From Tilletia caries (Eukaryota > Basidiomycota > Exobasidiomycetes > Tilletiales > Tilletiaceae): a stretch of 64,000 bases of DNA. The translations under genes were made by a program, and so were the position numbers. Under the pieces are notes generated by a model. That model did no database searches. It saw only the letters and a list, made by a program, of their open reading frames with translations, and was not told where the DNA came from. The DNA lies in the NCBI GenBank assembly GCA_032718865.1, contig JALUTQ010000035.1, positions 868,001 through 932,000 on the forward strand, given 5' to 3'. This document shows positions 9,757-21,298 of the stretch, one piece after another. Position 1 is the first letter of the stretch. The number at the start of each line of letters is the position of its first letter.

Positions 9757-12363
9757 TCAACTCCTCCTCGCCTTCTTCCGCCGCTCGTCGACCAACTTCC
9801 GCATCCCCTTCGTCTCCTTCCACGCCTTATGACTCGGGTCCAGCGCGAACCGATGATCCTCCATCAACGCCCCGAATCGCGGATCCGACACGTCCACATC
9901 AAAGTTCGCCCCCGCCGCGCCGTCGTCGTCGTCCCGATCATCACCGTCGACGTCCCCGTTGTCCTTGTCGTCCGCAGAGGTACCCTTCGCTTTGCGTTTT
10001 CGCTTCCGCTCCAACTTGGCCTCTCGCTTCGACTGGGTCTTTGACTTCGTGCCGACGGTGGCGCTGTTGTTGGTGGGTGCAGAACTAGGGGCGACGACAG
10101 CCTTAGCAGATCCAGCAACGGCCGACTCGCTCGCTCCGCGGTCGTGCGCGTCCAAGGCGGCCGCCATGGCCCGCTCCACATCGCCATCGTTCGTAAAGAA
10201 GGGATCGTCAAAGCCGAGCCCACCTGCCGCCTCTTCCTCTTCCTCCACCACTTCCTTCTCCTTTCCATCGTCGACCCCGTCCCCAGTGCTCTCAACAGCC
10301 CGCTGCGCGAGCTTGCGCTCCTTCTTCTCCCTCTGCTTGCGCTTGTACTTGTCCAACGTGCTCTCTTCCCCCTCACCTTCGCCCTTGCCCTCAGCCTCAA
10401 CCAAGCCCTTCTTATTCAGCTTGAGCTTAGACTCCTTCCGACCCTTGGCCTCGGATAGACCCGGGGTGAAGGTGATCTCCATCTCACCTTCGACCTGCCC
10501 AGGCCGTCCGCCGGCGTTGGGCATGCGCGAACGACCCCAGACGGAGGACGCTGCCGTTGCCGCTGCGATCGCCGACTTGGGCCGAGTTTTAGCCTCTTTG
10601 CCGTCCTCGTCGGAATCAGACGCGTCCCCATTACCCACCCCGCCATCCAAATTGAGCAACGCCCGGAATCGCGCCCGTCCCTCCTCCCCACCCGCACCGC
10701 CTTCCTCGCCCTCCTCCGCCTCATCCTCTGTAGCAGAAGCAAGGTAGGCCCTGAAGTCATCATCCCGCATCTCATCAAGCGTCAGCACGTTCGCGTTCGC
10801 CCCCTTCTTGCCCTTGTTCTTCTTGCCCTTGGAGCCGGGCGCGAAGACGTTCTTTGTGATCCGGGTGCGTTCCGGGTCGTCGGCGTCCCAGGTCAACTTG
10901 ACGCGTGAGTGACGGAGGGCGTCCGTCTTGAAGTCGAGGGGACGGTACTTGCCGGTGGTGGACGAGCTTGCTGCTGTGGTGGAGGAGGAGGTGGTGGTAG
11001 CAGTGGTAGTAAGACCGCCGTTGGCAGAGTCCTCGAAAGTGACTTCGTCCCGCCAGCCGTCTTCCTGGCCGGGTTCGTCGGCCTGGAGTGGATAGGTTGG
11101 GAAGCTCATTTCGTCGGGGACGAAACGGAGGTCAAAGACGTTGGCGGAGCGCTCCATCTCGGTGCCATCGATTTCGTTGTATACGTGCGAGGCGGACTCG
11201 ACGGAATCAAACTCGGCGACGGCGTAGTAGTATCTGTGGAGAAAGAATGCTATCAGGAATCGAGTTACCCTCGTAATGGCGAGAAGTGACACTCACCTCA
11301 ATCTCTCGAGCTGATATTTGCGCAATGCCTCCTCGTCAAAGTCACCGCCTTCGTCCACCTGTACGATCGTCTTGGCGGTAATTTCCTCCTCCTCGTCTTC
11401 GTCATCGTCCTCATCGTCCCCACCTTTTCTCCTCCTCTTCTTCTTGCTCTTGTTCTTTCTGGATTGAGAAGAAGATGCCATATCGTCGGCGCTTTTGAAG
11501 ATATCGCGTGGGGGCCCTTCGACGTCTTCCTTCTTCATCCGTTCCCTACCGAACTCAGAGGGGTAGACACGCACAGAAACTACGCGTCCTTTGACCTGTA
11601 GCGCCTGTCCAATGACTCGTTTTCCGCCCGATGCGGACGCTGCTGCGTTGGCGGTTGCGTCTGCCGACGCGGGTAGGTGCGTAGCGGTAGGACTGACGAG
11701 ACTGGAGAAGACCATGTAGAGATCCCGTGCGCGGATGTGGTCCCAGTCCATGTTGACGACGGCGATGCGGCGGGTGCGGTCACCGCGAAGTTCTTTGCTG
11801 CTGCTGCTTCCCGATGCGCGTGCCTGCTGTTGGTCGGCGGTGCTGGCGCGTAGGTCGTCTTCGTCGACGGAGGAGTAGTCGTCTTCGGAGGGGAGGTCGT
11901 CGTCGGCTGATGAGTCGGAGTCGTCGTCGGAGCTGGACAGGAGCTGTCCTTCGCCACGAGCATAGTCGAGGGTTGGTCCTGCCTGGGGTTCTCCCTCCTC
12001 CTCCTCGTCATCATCGTCTTCCTCCTCGTCTCCGTCCTCATCGTCGTCCTCATCATCTTCGTCGTCGTCCTCGTCCTCGTCTTTGCGCTGACCTTCGAGA
12101 CGGTACAGTGTGCGAAGCTGCTGCGCATCAGCACTGACAGCATCGCCCCTGATCTTGCGTCCGTACTTGTCTACCTTGCTCTTGCCAGCGTGCTGGGTGC
12201 CGCCTGCGCCGGGCGTGAGGAGGTCCTTGAAGCGGTCGTCGAGCACGGCCTGGAAGGTCTCCTTCTTGGGGCGGAGGAAGCGCGGGTCGTTCTGGGCGCG
12301 GGAGAAGCGCGGGTCGCTCACGGCGGGCGCGTGGCTGCGCGACTTCGACTGCTTCGGTGCCAT
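9757..12363 (-). CDS. ESF1: Nucleolar pre-rRNA processing protein Esf1
   Basis: Predicted 847 aa from two exons (complement of 9757-11233 and 11297-12363). Esf1 is a nucleolar factor needed for 18S rRNA maturation. The start MAPKQSKSRS is followed by SDPRFSRAQNDPRF and a kinase-like acidic D/E stretch. An RNA-binding region follows (RRIAVVNMDWDHIRARDLYMVF), with the characteristic FGRERMKKEDVEGPP and, across the 63-nt intron, YYYAVAEFDSVESA and a FDLRFVPDEM block. The C-terminal NUC153 motif is clear (DPRFGALMEDHRFALDPSH) and ends in a basic tail. Lys/Glu-rich low complexity fills the rest. Divergent from the ANK-FYVE-RING gene. Confidence 0.92.
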
Positions 12364-12832
12364 CGTTGGTGTTGTTCTCAGCTTTTCTATGTGCTGGAGG
12401 TGGAATTCTTGCAGCAGGCTGGGCCAAAAAAAAATAGGGAGTGAGTGAGTGGGTGTCGAGAAAGGCTCCGAGCGTCCCGATGTGATCCTGATCACGTGGC
12501 AATCTCGCAACACGGTGTCGCTGCTGTCTGGATTTTCTTGCCTCACTCAATCAAATCGCAACTCACTCACTCACTCGCGCGCTCGACCGACACCCTCGCC
12601 CGAACCCAACACTCACTTCAGCACCAGCACCAGCACCAGCAGCAGCATACATAGCAGCAGCGCAGACACGCACTCTCTCTCTCGTACAGCGCGCGCCTAT
12701 TCCGTGTGGTATTTCCCCTTAAATAGCGAAGCAGTGTCCGGCCCGACCTCCGTGCAAACACTCGGGTGTTTCCTGCGGTCATTCCCAATCTTCTTCTGAT
12801 CCCAGCCGCTGCGCACTCACCCCAGAGCGACG
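12364..12832. promoter_or_regulatory. Divergent promoter region, ESF1 / ANK-FYVE-RING gene
   Basis: 468 bp between two start codons facing away from each other. It contains ACTCACTC repeats, a CAGCACCAGCAC/CAGCAG tract near 12620-12650 and TTAAATAG near 12720, which could serve as a TATA-like element for the plus-strand gene. Confidence 0.5.
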
Positions 12833-15800
12833 ATGAGCACCGCTGTGTATGTTCGCCACCTTCGCAACACTGTGTTATTACGAATCTCTCGCTGACTATT
12901 CTCTCTCTTCTGTCGCTCGCTGCAGATCCACCGCAGACGACCCGTGGAGCAACTACTCGGCTCCCCCAGGGGCTGACCACGACTTCGCACCCGCCAGTCG
13001 CACCCCCAAGCTCGACCGCGACGACACCGCCCTTCGCACTCCCACGCGTCTCAACCCGCGCACGTCCTACATGGGCTCATCCTCCGGTCCAGCAGCGACG
13101 ATGACCGAGACCGAGGCCGTCAACACCGTCGCACGGCTGTGCTCCACCGGGCCTCTCTCCGCCGTACAAGAGTTCTTCACCACCGCCAGTGCAGAACCAC
13201 CGGCAGGCGCAGGAATGTCCGCCTTCGCCCTCGCAAACGAACCCCATCCCGTCACGGGACTCGTGCCCTTGCACTATGCCGCAAAGGAAGGAAGACTCGA
13301 CATTGTCCGATGGCTCGTCTCCGAGGCCGGTGCCATGGTCGATCTCGAAGATCGTGAGGGAGAGACCGCCTTGCACAAAGCAGCCCTTGCCGGAAAATTG
13401 CCCATCTGTACCTTCCTCCTCGCAAACGATGCCTCGCCCGAAGCGGCCGACTCCGACGGCTGGACCCCGCTCCATAACGCCTGCTCTCGTGGATATCTCG
13501 ACATCGTCCGTCTCCTGGTCGAACAGGCCGAAGTCAGCGTCAACACCGCCACTGATCCCCGGGGATGGACACCCCTTATGAACGCCGCTTCCAAAGGACA
13601 TCTCCCCATCGTCCGCTACCTCACCTCCAAGTACCACGCCGACCCTTTCATCCGAAACAGCGCCGGCGAAACCGCATACGACGTCGCAGCCAGCACATTC
13701 GAAGTCTACATCTGCGAGGTGCTCGAGAAGTACGAGGCCGACCGGTGGAGCGCGCTCAAGTACGCCGAACCCACCTCCGCAGCCGCCTCGAACGGATCCT
13801 CGACCCGTCGTCTGCGCGATATCGGCGCATACAACCCGCTCGCACTCCACACCACAGTCCCCATCATCATCCACGAGAACCAGCGTCTGGACACGCGACT
13901 CAGCACCCTCGCCATCCACGGCGGGAAACCACGATGGTCGTCAAGCGGCTCGGCTCGCAAGAATGCCACCGACCGTCGCGCGCCTGCCAGTCTCGCGCCC
14001 GGTCCCCTCAGCAGGAGCAAGACCCGCCATCTCGCCGTCGTCAAGGAGGACGTCCTGCTCCCGCTCCGTGACCAGCCGTACAAGATGCGCTACCACACCA
14101 TTCACAATGCTCGTGCGAATGGCGATGCTGGTGACGCGGCTGAGCTCTCCCGCACCCCGACCAATGCAGCTGACTTACATGCACTCAACAACGGACTTGG
14201 GAGCAAGGATGGAGCTGCGGGTGCCGCTAACGGTCCCATTGATGCCTCAGAGCCGTCCCACTTCTGGCTCTCCGACTGGCAGCTCGACTTCTCGCACCCC
14301 ATGGTCGGTGTCGATGACAGCACAGGAGCCGGCAGCGGCGGCTGGCAATATGCCCCTTCCTTTGACACGCCCGAGGAACGCTGGGTCGCAGAGATGCCCC
14401 CTCCGCTCGGTCGTCTCCTCGAGGGTAAAGGTCTGGGATCCAGTGTGACGCGTGCGGTAGCCAGCGCCAGTGCCAGTGCCTTGCCCATACTCGGTAACGG
14501 AGGAGGTGGAGGCTCAGGAATCGGCGCCGACGACCGCGAGGCCACGCCGCCCGGTACCGGCTGGGTCCGTCGACGTCGCTGGGTCCGCGTCATGCGACGC
14601 CGTCTCGACATCCAATTCGGCGACGAGCTCGAAGCAGCCGAGCGGATCATCGTCTCCTCCGCCATCTCGACCTCGACGCCCTCGGACGTGTTGGCGCTCT
14701 CGCCCGCCGCGTTGCGCGCTCAGGACATTGCGCGCTCCGAGGCGGCGCGCTTGGGGAGCCAGGCGGATTACGTACAGCGCGCGAGGACGTTGGCGGGTGG
14801 GGCGGTTGCTGTTGGTGGGACGCCGGCCGATGTGCTTGGGCAGAGTAAGGATGAGACGGATGCCCGGACGGCGAGGCTTGAGCTTGCTGTGGCGGAATTG
14901 CGGGCTAGTGCTTTCTGTGAGTCTCAGGCCTACCTTGGAGATGAGTCGGCTGCAGTGCTGATGTGACCTTTCTTGATTTAAAAGCCGATGGGAGTGCGGA
15001 GCGACGGGCGCGAGCAGAGGAGCTTCTCAAAGAGTACATGGTTCAACTGGGCCAGCTCCGTCAAGCAAGCGGCGTTGAGGACGATGATGCCGACGATGGT
15101 GAGTTCTTTCGCAGTTCCCGACCATGCGTCGTAACGATGAACTGACGAGAATGCGTCTAACAGACTCGGAGGCAGACGATGACGAGGAGTTCATCTATCC
15201 CAACTCGTACAAGGACGACGCAGCCTCGGTCATCACGCGTCTCGCTCCCTCCAGCGGTCTCCAGACACCCAACGGCCCCCTCCTCCGACCTGCGATCCTC
15301 GACCGCGTTGCCTCCTCTGCGTCCGTCTTCGGTCCGAACGTGACGCCCTCGGAAGCGGGGACCAGTGCGGCCGCGCTCCGGTCTGCGGACTTGGCTGCGG
15401 CGCGTGAGTTCCGGGTGCCCACGCACGACGCGCCGAATCGGCATGTGATGGCGTCCAATCGGGCGCCGGTGTTGCGGGAGCAGATGTTGAGTCCGCAGTG
15501 GGAGAGCGACTCGGCTGCCACGGAGTGCAGGGGCTGCTCGAGGCGGTTCACGTTCTTTTTGCGCAAGGTGAGTAAGACTGCGGACGTACTGGTTCTTTTG
15601 GCGTGTATGTGCTGATGCTGCTCTCGCCACATAATCCTTCTGTTCAGCACCACTGCCGTCGATGTGGTCGGATCTTCTGTGACGCATGTTCGTCCCACCG
15701 CGCCCACCTCTCGGCCCAAGAGCTCGTCGTCGACCCCGCCGTGCCCGAGATGTTCCTGCACGAAGCCGTCTCCGCAGCCCGGATCTGCAACAGCTGCAAC

Positions 15801-16455
15801 GCAGAACGCCAGCTTCCCGCCAGTCTGCGCTCCCGCTTCGGAGGAGGCGGGACGGGTGCCGAGGCTCTCTTGCGGAATAATGGGGTCCGGGGCATGATTG
15901 ATTTGAATGGGGGATATGAGCGTGATGGGTTTGAGACGGGCGTGTTGGGGCCTCCGAGTGATGTCTCGAGTCGGGCGAGCGAGCTGAACGAGTGTCCGGT
16001 GTGCGATACCACGCTGGCTGCGCTTGGTGACTCTGGTGCGCAGGAGGCACATGTCCGGGTGAGTTAAGCGTGTTTACTGGCTGTCTTACGGCCACAATAA
16101 TGCTGCGGAATTGCTGATAATTCGCTTGTGTTTTACTTTTGCAGTCCTGCCTCGAGAACGGCGGCGGAGGCAGTCTACAGGGCGGCCGCTACTTGGGTAC
16201 GTTCGTCCCTCAGACTGTTACCCTTCGCCCATGATACTGATTGCGGCTCTATTCCCGCGTGTGTGGGTGTGTGCAGTGTACAAGCTCCCCGACGGCTCCC
16301 CAATAGTCGCGAAGGAGTGCGTGATCTGCATGGAGGACTTTGTCGTGGGCGCGACGATTGCCCGGCTGCCGTGCCTGTGCTACTTCCACCGGGCCTGTAT
16401 CGACAGCTGGTTCAAGAAGGGTCGGGCTTGTCCTGTGCATGCGCGGACTTGGTGA
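12833..16455 (+). CDS. Ankyrin-repeat, FYVE and RING protein (putative endosomal E3 ligase)
   Basis: Predicted 1054 aa from seven exons: 12833-12846, 12926-14916, 14985-15098, 15164-15567, 15648-16058, 16145-16196, 16277-16455. The first exon is only 14 nt. Ankyrin repeats lie at about residues 115-265 (GLVPLHYAAKEGRLDIVRWL, GWTPLHNACSRGYLDIVRLL, GWTPLMNAASKGHLPIVRYL). A long low-complexity middle follows. The FYVE-type finger starts near residue 823 (CRGCSRRF..RKHHCRRCGRIFCDAC); the HHCRRCG box crosses an intron. The C-terminal RING begins at C1010 (CVICMEDF..CYFHRAC..CPVH). FYVE plus RING recalls the yeast vacuolar/endosomal E3 Pib1; ankyrin repeats are an added substrate- or membrane-side module. 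Role in PI3P-marked membranes is inferred from domains only. Confidence 0.88.
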
Positions 16456-16980
16456 TTTTTGGTTCGCCTCGCGTCAACAGTCCTGGAATTACCATACGTC
16501 AAGATACCCTCCCACCCGCCCCGCGGACGTCCGCTCGAGCAGAGGCTTCGCTACCCCGTTCGACTCGACAGGCGCCGATACTCAAGATATCACATAGACT
16601 CATATCCCACTTCGTTGAAGACAAGACGGAAAACCTCGGACCTACAATATCATTCAATCTTCTCCCGACCCATCCCCAAGATCGTTCCCTCCTTTCGGCT
16701 TCCGGCCCTTCGAAAATTCATATACCTTCCTTTTCACACTATGAACGTTACTTTGCAGCCGAAACATCTGACTCTTACCATGCCAACGAACTCACATTCC
16801 CTCCTTGCTGCGCTCGTGACAGGGACCATAGATCAGCTTTGGTCTTCTCGCAGCCTTTGCAGCTCCAGCCTTCCAGGCCACGGCGCGCCATCAACGAACA
16901 TGGATGATGCAGGTTTGGGTCAAGATCATCAGCGGTTGTCGTCTCGACAAGTTCCAACAAACAAACCAATTAATCTCGTG
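16456..16980. other. Intergenic
   Basis: From the RING gene stop to the edge of copy B. Short ORFs exist in several frames but none has a convincing start, domain or splice structure. Confidence 0.5.
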
Positions 16981-18609
16981 AGCAAACATTCCTGGAGGCC
17001 TCCAAGTTCGTGCAGGCTTCAACCACGACGATCGTCAACCTGAGCCCAGAGTGCACACCCACACCGAGCGCGCCAGAATGCAAAGATGACACACGAGTGC
17101 ACCGTCATACTTACCGGCCGTTGGAGGGTGTCGCTGCAGGGACCGGGGCAGCACAGGTCATACGCACACTTGCTCGCTGACGCACTGACATGACACGATT
17201 TTGGACCTCATGCACCTGGATCGTACCTGCTGCTCACGCTTTCTGTCCCTTTTCCAGTCCTACATACTGCGCACTGACGACTGATGTTTACCTCTACTCC
17301 CCTGCAGAAACCGGGCTCGGCATCGAGGGTCTCGCCGTCCCGGGGCCCGGGTGTCTCTCGCCCAACGTCCCCTTCAAAACAAGGCCTCTCCCTTCGATTC
17401 CTTTCCTCTTTCCTCTTTCTCTCTCCCCCCCGTACTCCGTACACTATTCATCCTACCAGCTTAACCAGCATACAACCCAACACAACACAACATAACCCAA
17501 CCCAACCCAACCCATCCCAACACAATCCAACCCATCCCAACACCAACACATCATCTACCATGTCTGTATCTATGATCCCCTCCGTCCAGACCGTCATCGC
17601 CCCGTCCACGGTGGCCAAGACCTTCCGAAAGGAAGTTCGCAGCCTCGAGAAGGCTGTCTCTCCCTCGGTCGAGCGCATGCCGCCACCGATCCACAACGCT
17701 CTTTCAGACATGAACCTGTGTCCGGAATAGAAGGCCCATCTGCAGCCGCATATCGACAACCTGAGCCGCGCCCTCGCCTGCGTCCACACAGCCTGCGAGA
17801 TGTACGATATGGCGATGTATCAGCTGAGCAACTGGACCATCGGACTCGTCGCACGGCACGAGGTCATTGCCGAAGAACTCGCCCATTACCGGGCCACAGG
17901 CAGCTGGCTGCCTCTGCCCGTCGTGGAGCCTATACGAAACGCGATTGAGCCTTCGTACAGGCAGCGCGAACCAGATCCGTAAGTCATTCTCCCTCTCCGG
18001 TCTCTACCATCATGAAGCTGACGTTCAAAGACTGACCATGCTCTCTCCCTCTTTCTTCGTTACTGCTCCTTGCCTCTTGCCTCTTGCCTTGTCGACAGGA
18101 TCTTCAATTTGGTCCAGCAATCCCCTGACTCGTCCAACACCCCCGCCGCAACCACCAGATCGCATAGCCGCAACGTGAGCGGCCATTCGAATACCAGCTC
18201 GCAAGCCACGGCTTACAATGCCGACGACGAAGAGTGGAGAAAGGAGTGGGTCCAACAGACCATCGCCCAGCTCGTCAGCGGCGAGATCGACGTCATCACT
18301 TTCCCTGATCGTTCCGTGCAAGCCCCCGTCCCGGCTGCTGTGGCCGCCTCCGTGTCTACAGCCGTTCCCACCGCTACTGTTGCCGCCTCCGCCTCCGCCT
18401 CTGTCCCCGTTCCCGCCGCTGCTGCTGGCCAGCATGCCGACGTGATCAAGTACACCAAGGGCATCCACATCGACACTGCCGAGGACCGGGGAACCGACTT
18501 GCCCAGCTTCAGCAGCAGGAAGGGCAAGGGTACCCTCATCGAGATGCCCGTCGCCCCCGTCCAGCCGGTCGCGGAAGACGCATACACAAAGATGCCAGCA
18601 ACAAGCCGA
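16981..18609 (+). repeat. Copy B of the inverted duplication (partner 7663-8702)
   Basis: The longer partner. It holds the leader, the simple CAACCC tract and the first half of the gene at 17560. About 640 bp (roughly 17575-18218) has no counterpart in copy A. Homology ends inside the gene, after the ACAAGCCGA at 18601-18609. Confidence 0.85.
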
Positions 18610-19206
18610 CGCCTCCGTCGAGTTCGCACCCCTCTCAAGTCCTCCATTCGGCCCACATTCGCTCCCAGCTACGGTACCGTCATAGAGGACGTCGTCCACG
18701 ACGCTGGCAAGCTTCTGTCTGTCGAGCCCGGTATTTCCACGATGGAAAGGGCCGTCAAGGTCGGCGCATCGGTGCGAGAACTCGGTGCCCTCATCGCGGC
18801 ACCACTCGGATCGTCCAAGCCGTCGGGACACTCCAAGTCTCGTTCGACGAAGTCCGGTCTGTCCAAGGCAGAGCTGGCCACCAAAATACGAACGCAAATG
18901 AAGGAGATCAAGGCTCGCCTCTCGGCACCACTCGAAACGTTCGGTCAATCGGACGACTCGGCAGCAGCCGATACGACGGTCGAGATCATCGACATCGAAG
19001 TCGGCGTGAAGGTGCAGCCCGCCGTTACGGGTCCCAACACGGTCATCGGCATGAAGGAGTTCCTCAAGATCATCAACGAGGAAATGTGCCCGAGCTCCGC
19101 TGGACAGGTCGTCGATCCTTTCGACACCTCCTTCGATGCTACTGTTGGTGACGCCGAAATCGACATCCACGAGGCCTACAGCATCTTCGTCGGTGTCTTC
19201 TGCTAA
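17560..19206 (+). pseudogene. Unassigned 508-codon gene with in-frame TAG at codon 57
   Basis: Two exons by frame and splice signals: 17560-17978 and 18099-19206 (GTAAGT..CGACAG, phase 2). The frame is open across both exons except for TAG at 17728-17730 (..CPE stop KAHL..). Downstream of the stop the frame keeps protein-like composition (MYDMAMYQLSNWTIGLVARH), so either the gene is recently broken, or translation starts at the Met codon at 17800, or the stop is read through. The second exon has an Ala/Val-rich segment (AAVAASVSTAVPTATVAA), a basic stretch and an acidic end (VGDAEIDIHEAYSIF). No family recognised. The inverted fragment at 7663-8072 derives from the same unit. Confidence 0.55.
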
Positions 19207-19454
19207 GGCTCGACCTCGGCGCCACTCGCGGCTTTCGGTCAATGGGACGACTCGGCCGCCGCTTCAAGAATGACCGTACACGAGACTTTGGTTGGTTCTC
19301 CTGCACGGTAGTAAGTATATATAAATTGGGTTCGCCGTGCATGGGTCTTTGGGTTGGCCTCATCCACGGTGGTAAGTATAATGGATTCGTATTGCTTTTG
19401 ACAGACTAACATCGACATCGACATCGCCTCACCTTTCCTTTTCCTCTCGGTTCC
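19207..19454. repeat. Decayed direct repeats downstream of the 17560 gene
   Basis: 19207-19262 resembles 18910-18966 inside the preceding gene (GGCTCG.. CGGTCAAT.GGACGACTCGGC). Just after it, two related units end in CACGGTAGTAAGTATA and CACGGTGGTAAGTATA (around 19313 and 19366). They look like small local duplications; the second GTAAGT with the TTTTGACAG at about 19398 could be a 5' UTR intron for the next candidate gene. Confidence 0.5.
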
Positions 19455-19932
19455 ATGGTGAGTCTGATCCTGGCCCGAGAAGCGTAACAGCGTAGACCAT
19501 CATTGAACATTGACAAAGCTCTCCGCTTCCTCCAGGACTCTCGCCTCTTGGTTCTCGCCTCCCGGTTCTCCTCTCTCGGTTCTCGCTCTCGCCTCTCGGT
19601 CGGCACCGGATTACGGATACCCACATCAGAGCACGTGTGGGCAGAATCACATCGCATCCCACTTACGCTCTGCCCCGTGGCGTGCTCCAGAGCTATACGG
19701 AGTGGGTGTAAGTCGGTAAGTATTGTCCCATTCTCTCTTGCTTTGAACTCGCTTTGTCATTGATCAGATTCTTCCTCATCCGTTCATGTCCGACCCCCTC
19801 CCAATGGAGCCATTCACATGCTCGGTGAGTACACTCCTGCCACGACCTCTTTCCTGCCTGCATGTGACTGATCAGATCACATTCACTTCCCTTCCGGTCT
19901 TCCTTCCATCGTCTTCATTCCCACAAGCCTGA
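19455..19932 (+). CDS. Candidate small spliced gene, 98 aa
   Basis: Four exons are suggested: 19455-19457 (ATG alone), 19536-19715, 19768-19824, 19876-19932. All introns are phase 0, with donors GTGAGT, GTAAGT, GTGAGT and acceptors CTCCAG, TGATCAG, TGATCAG. Internal exons end in TCG before the donor. The joined frame runs MDSRLLVLASRFSS.. to ..SSSFPQA stop. No family recognised and the composition is Ser/Leu/Pro-rich. It could equally be a spliced non-coding RNA. The case rests only on the regular splice signals and the open joined frame. Confidence 0.3.
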
Positions 19933-20550
19933 CGGTTCGGTGAGTGCGCTATCTACGCCTCGTTTGTGCCGTCCTCGTCACTGAACACATCTTTCCCTTC
20001 CCGACTCTCTCCCATAATCCTCCATCATCGCCCGAGCCGCCCATCGCCTGAGCCGCCCATAGGCCATAGGATTAGAGGCGAGCCTCGTATCCATCAGCCT
20101 GTTGAATGAGTCTTTGAGGCCACTGCTTAGACCCTGCCGATCTGAGCTGACATCCTGGTTCTTTCCCTCTCCACGTCCATATATACAAATACAGCCATGG
20201 TCGTGGAGATCTGTCTGCGACTGTATCCGGATCAACGCCTTCTCGGTCGCCGACGTCGAGACCTCGAAGCAGCCAACACAGGGAAACAAGGCCATTGCAC
20301 AAAGGCCTGAGGGCAGAACTTCCTTCGGTTCTGTCTTTCTGCTTCCTCATTCTGTTCGCTCGCTTTGGAAGACATCCATCAATCACCAACTCATATCAAC
20401 TGAGCAGTCGCAAGCTGTTGAAGAAAAGGGAGTTCCTCATCGGATTAGAGGGGTTCTTTCGTGAGACTGACATGTTTTGCTTGCCTCGTGATGAGGAAGA
20501 ATTATCAGAATGCTCTGTAGTAGAAGATTAGAATAACCATCGATGGCGAG
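19933..20550. other. Intergenic
   Basis: Includes a GTGAGT at about 19939 that may continue the splice series of the preceding candidate. Otherwise no supportable gene. Confidence 0.4.
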
Positions 20551-21000
20551 CTACCTTATCGATTGGGCCAGGAAGCGCAGAGCATCGGCCAGCGCCCGGC
20601 CCATCCCAGGCTCTCCAAAAGCTCCCGAACCCATCGTCGCCACCGCCGCCGCTGAAGAAGGAGGGGGCTCGAAGCGCTCCGGGTACACAGGATCGTAGTA
20701 CTCGCCCATCCACTGCCGTTCTTCAACCGAACACGAGAACGCTGCGAGACCACTGCCTTCGCCGCCGCCGTGATACTTGGATTCCGCATCTGCCACTGGA
20801 GGAGGGTGAGGATGTATCCGCATGTCCAGAGGAGGGAGATGGTGAGTGTCGTTCCGAGCACGGGTTTGGGTGCGAGGAAGGGTGAGGATCGGCAGGGGTG
20901 GGGAGGGGAGGTTGATGGTTCGTCTGGGTTGTTCTGGGTGGGCTTGATGTCGTTTGAAGAGACGGATCCGGTGCTGCGGACGGAGAGGCATCGAAAACAA
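20551..21000 (-). CDS. Uncertain hypothetical ORF
   Basis: The C-terminal part of this frame looks protein-like (SVEERQWMGEYYDPVYPERF, then a Gly/Ala-rich end). An overlapping minus-strand frame (20556-21026) contains a hydrophobic segment (TISLLWTCGYILTLLQ). A spliced gene combining the two is possible, but I could not find a clear donor and acceptor. No family recognised. Confidence 0.25.
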   Translation of the reverse strand: MFSMPLRPQHRIRLFKRHQAHPEQPRRTINLPSPPLPILTLPRTQTRARNDTHHLPPLDMRIHPHPPPVADAESKYHGGGEGSGLAAFSCSVEERQWMGEYYDPVYPERFEPPPSSAAAVATMGSGAFGEPGMGRALADALRFLAQSIR

Positions 21001-21298
21001 TGCCAGGTGCCTGGATCGAGTGGCAAAACATCGACATTCTACTACACGGCCCCGGCCTGCCTTCCCTGAAGAAGTGACGATGCGAGAGGGTCACTTTCGG
21101 CACCCTTGCAGGTGGGATTTCAAACCGCCCCCTCGTATCCCGGTTTCACGCTTCTGCATCAAGCCTTCCGGTCCTTTCGATTCTCAGTCATCCCGCATCC
21201 GAGCCCTGGTCCATGGAAACTGGCTCAAGACGGCAGCGGACGGCGGTACGCAAATCTGATGTTGAAGATACGCCGGCCCTCGACCCGGTCTACGCGTG

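Noticed and set aside
11814..12448. Plus-strand ORFs opposite ESF1
   Set aside because: Arg-rich or Leu-rich products of the acidic repeat region of ESF1 read backwards.
17464..17545. CAACCC-rich tract as a possible interstitial telomere repeat
   Set aside because: The repeat is mainly CAACA/CAACC pentamers and its copy A partner is TGTTG; it is not the usual fungal TTAGGG unit and lies in a gene leader.
20102..20464. Plus-strand 120-codon ORF
   Set aside because: No domain, no splice context, composition like intergenic DNA.
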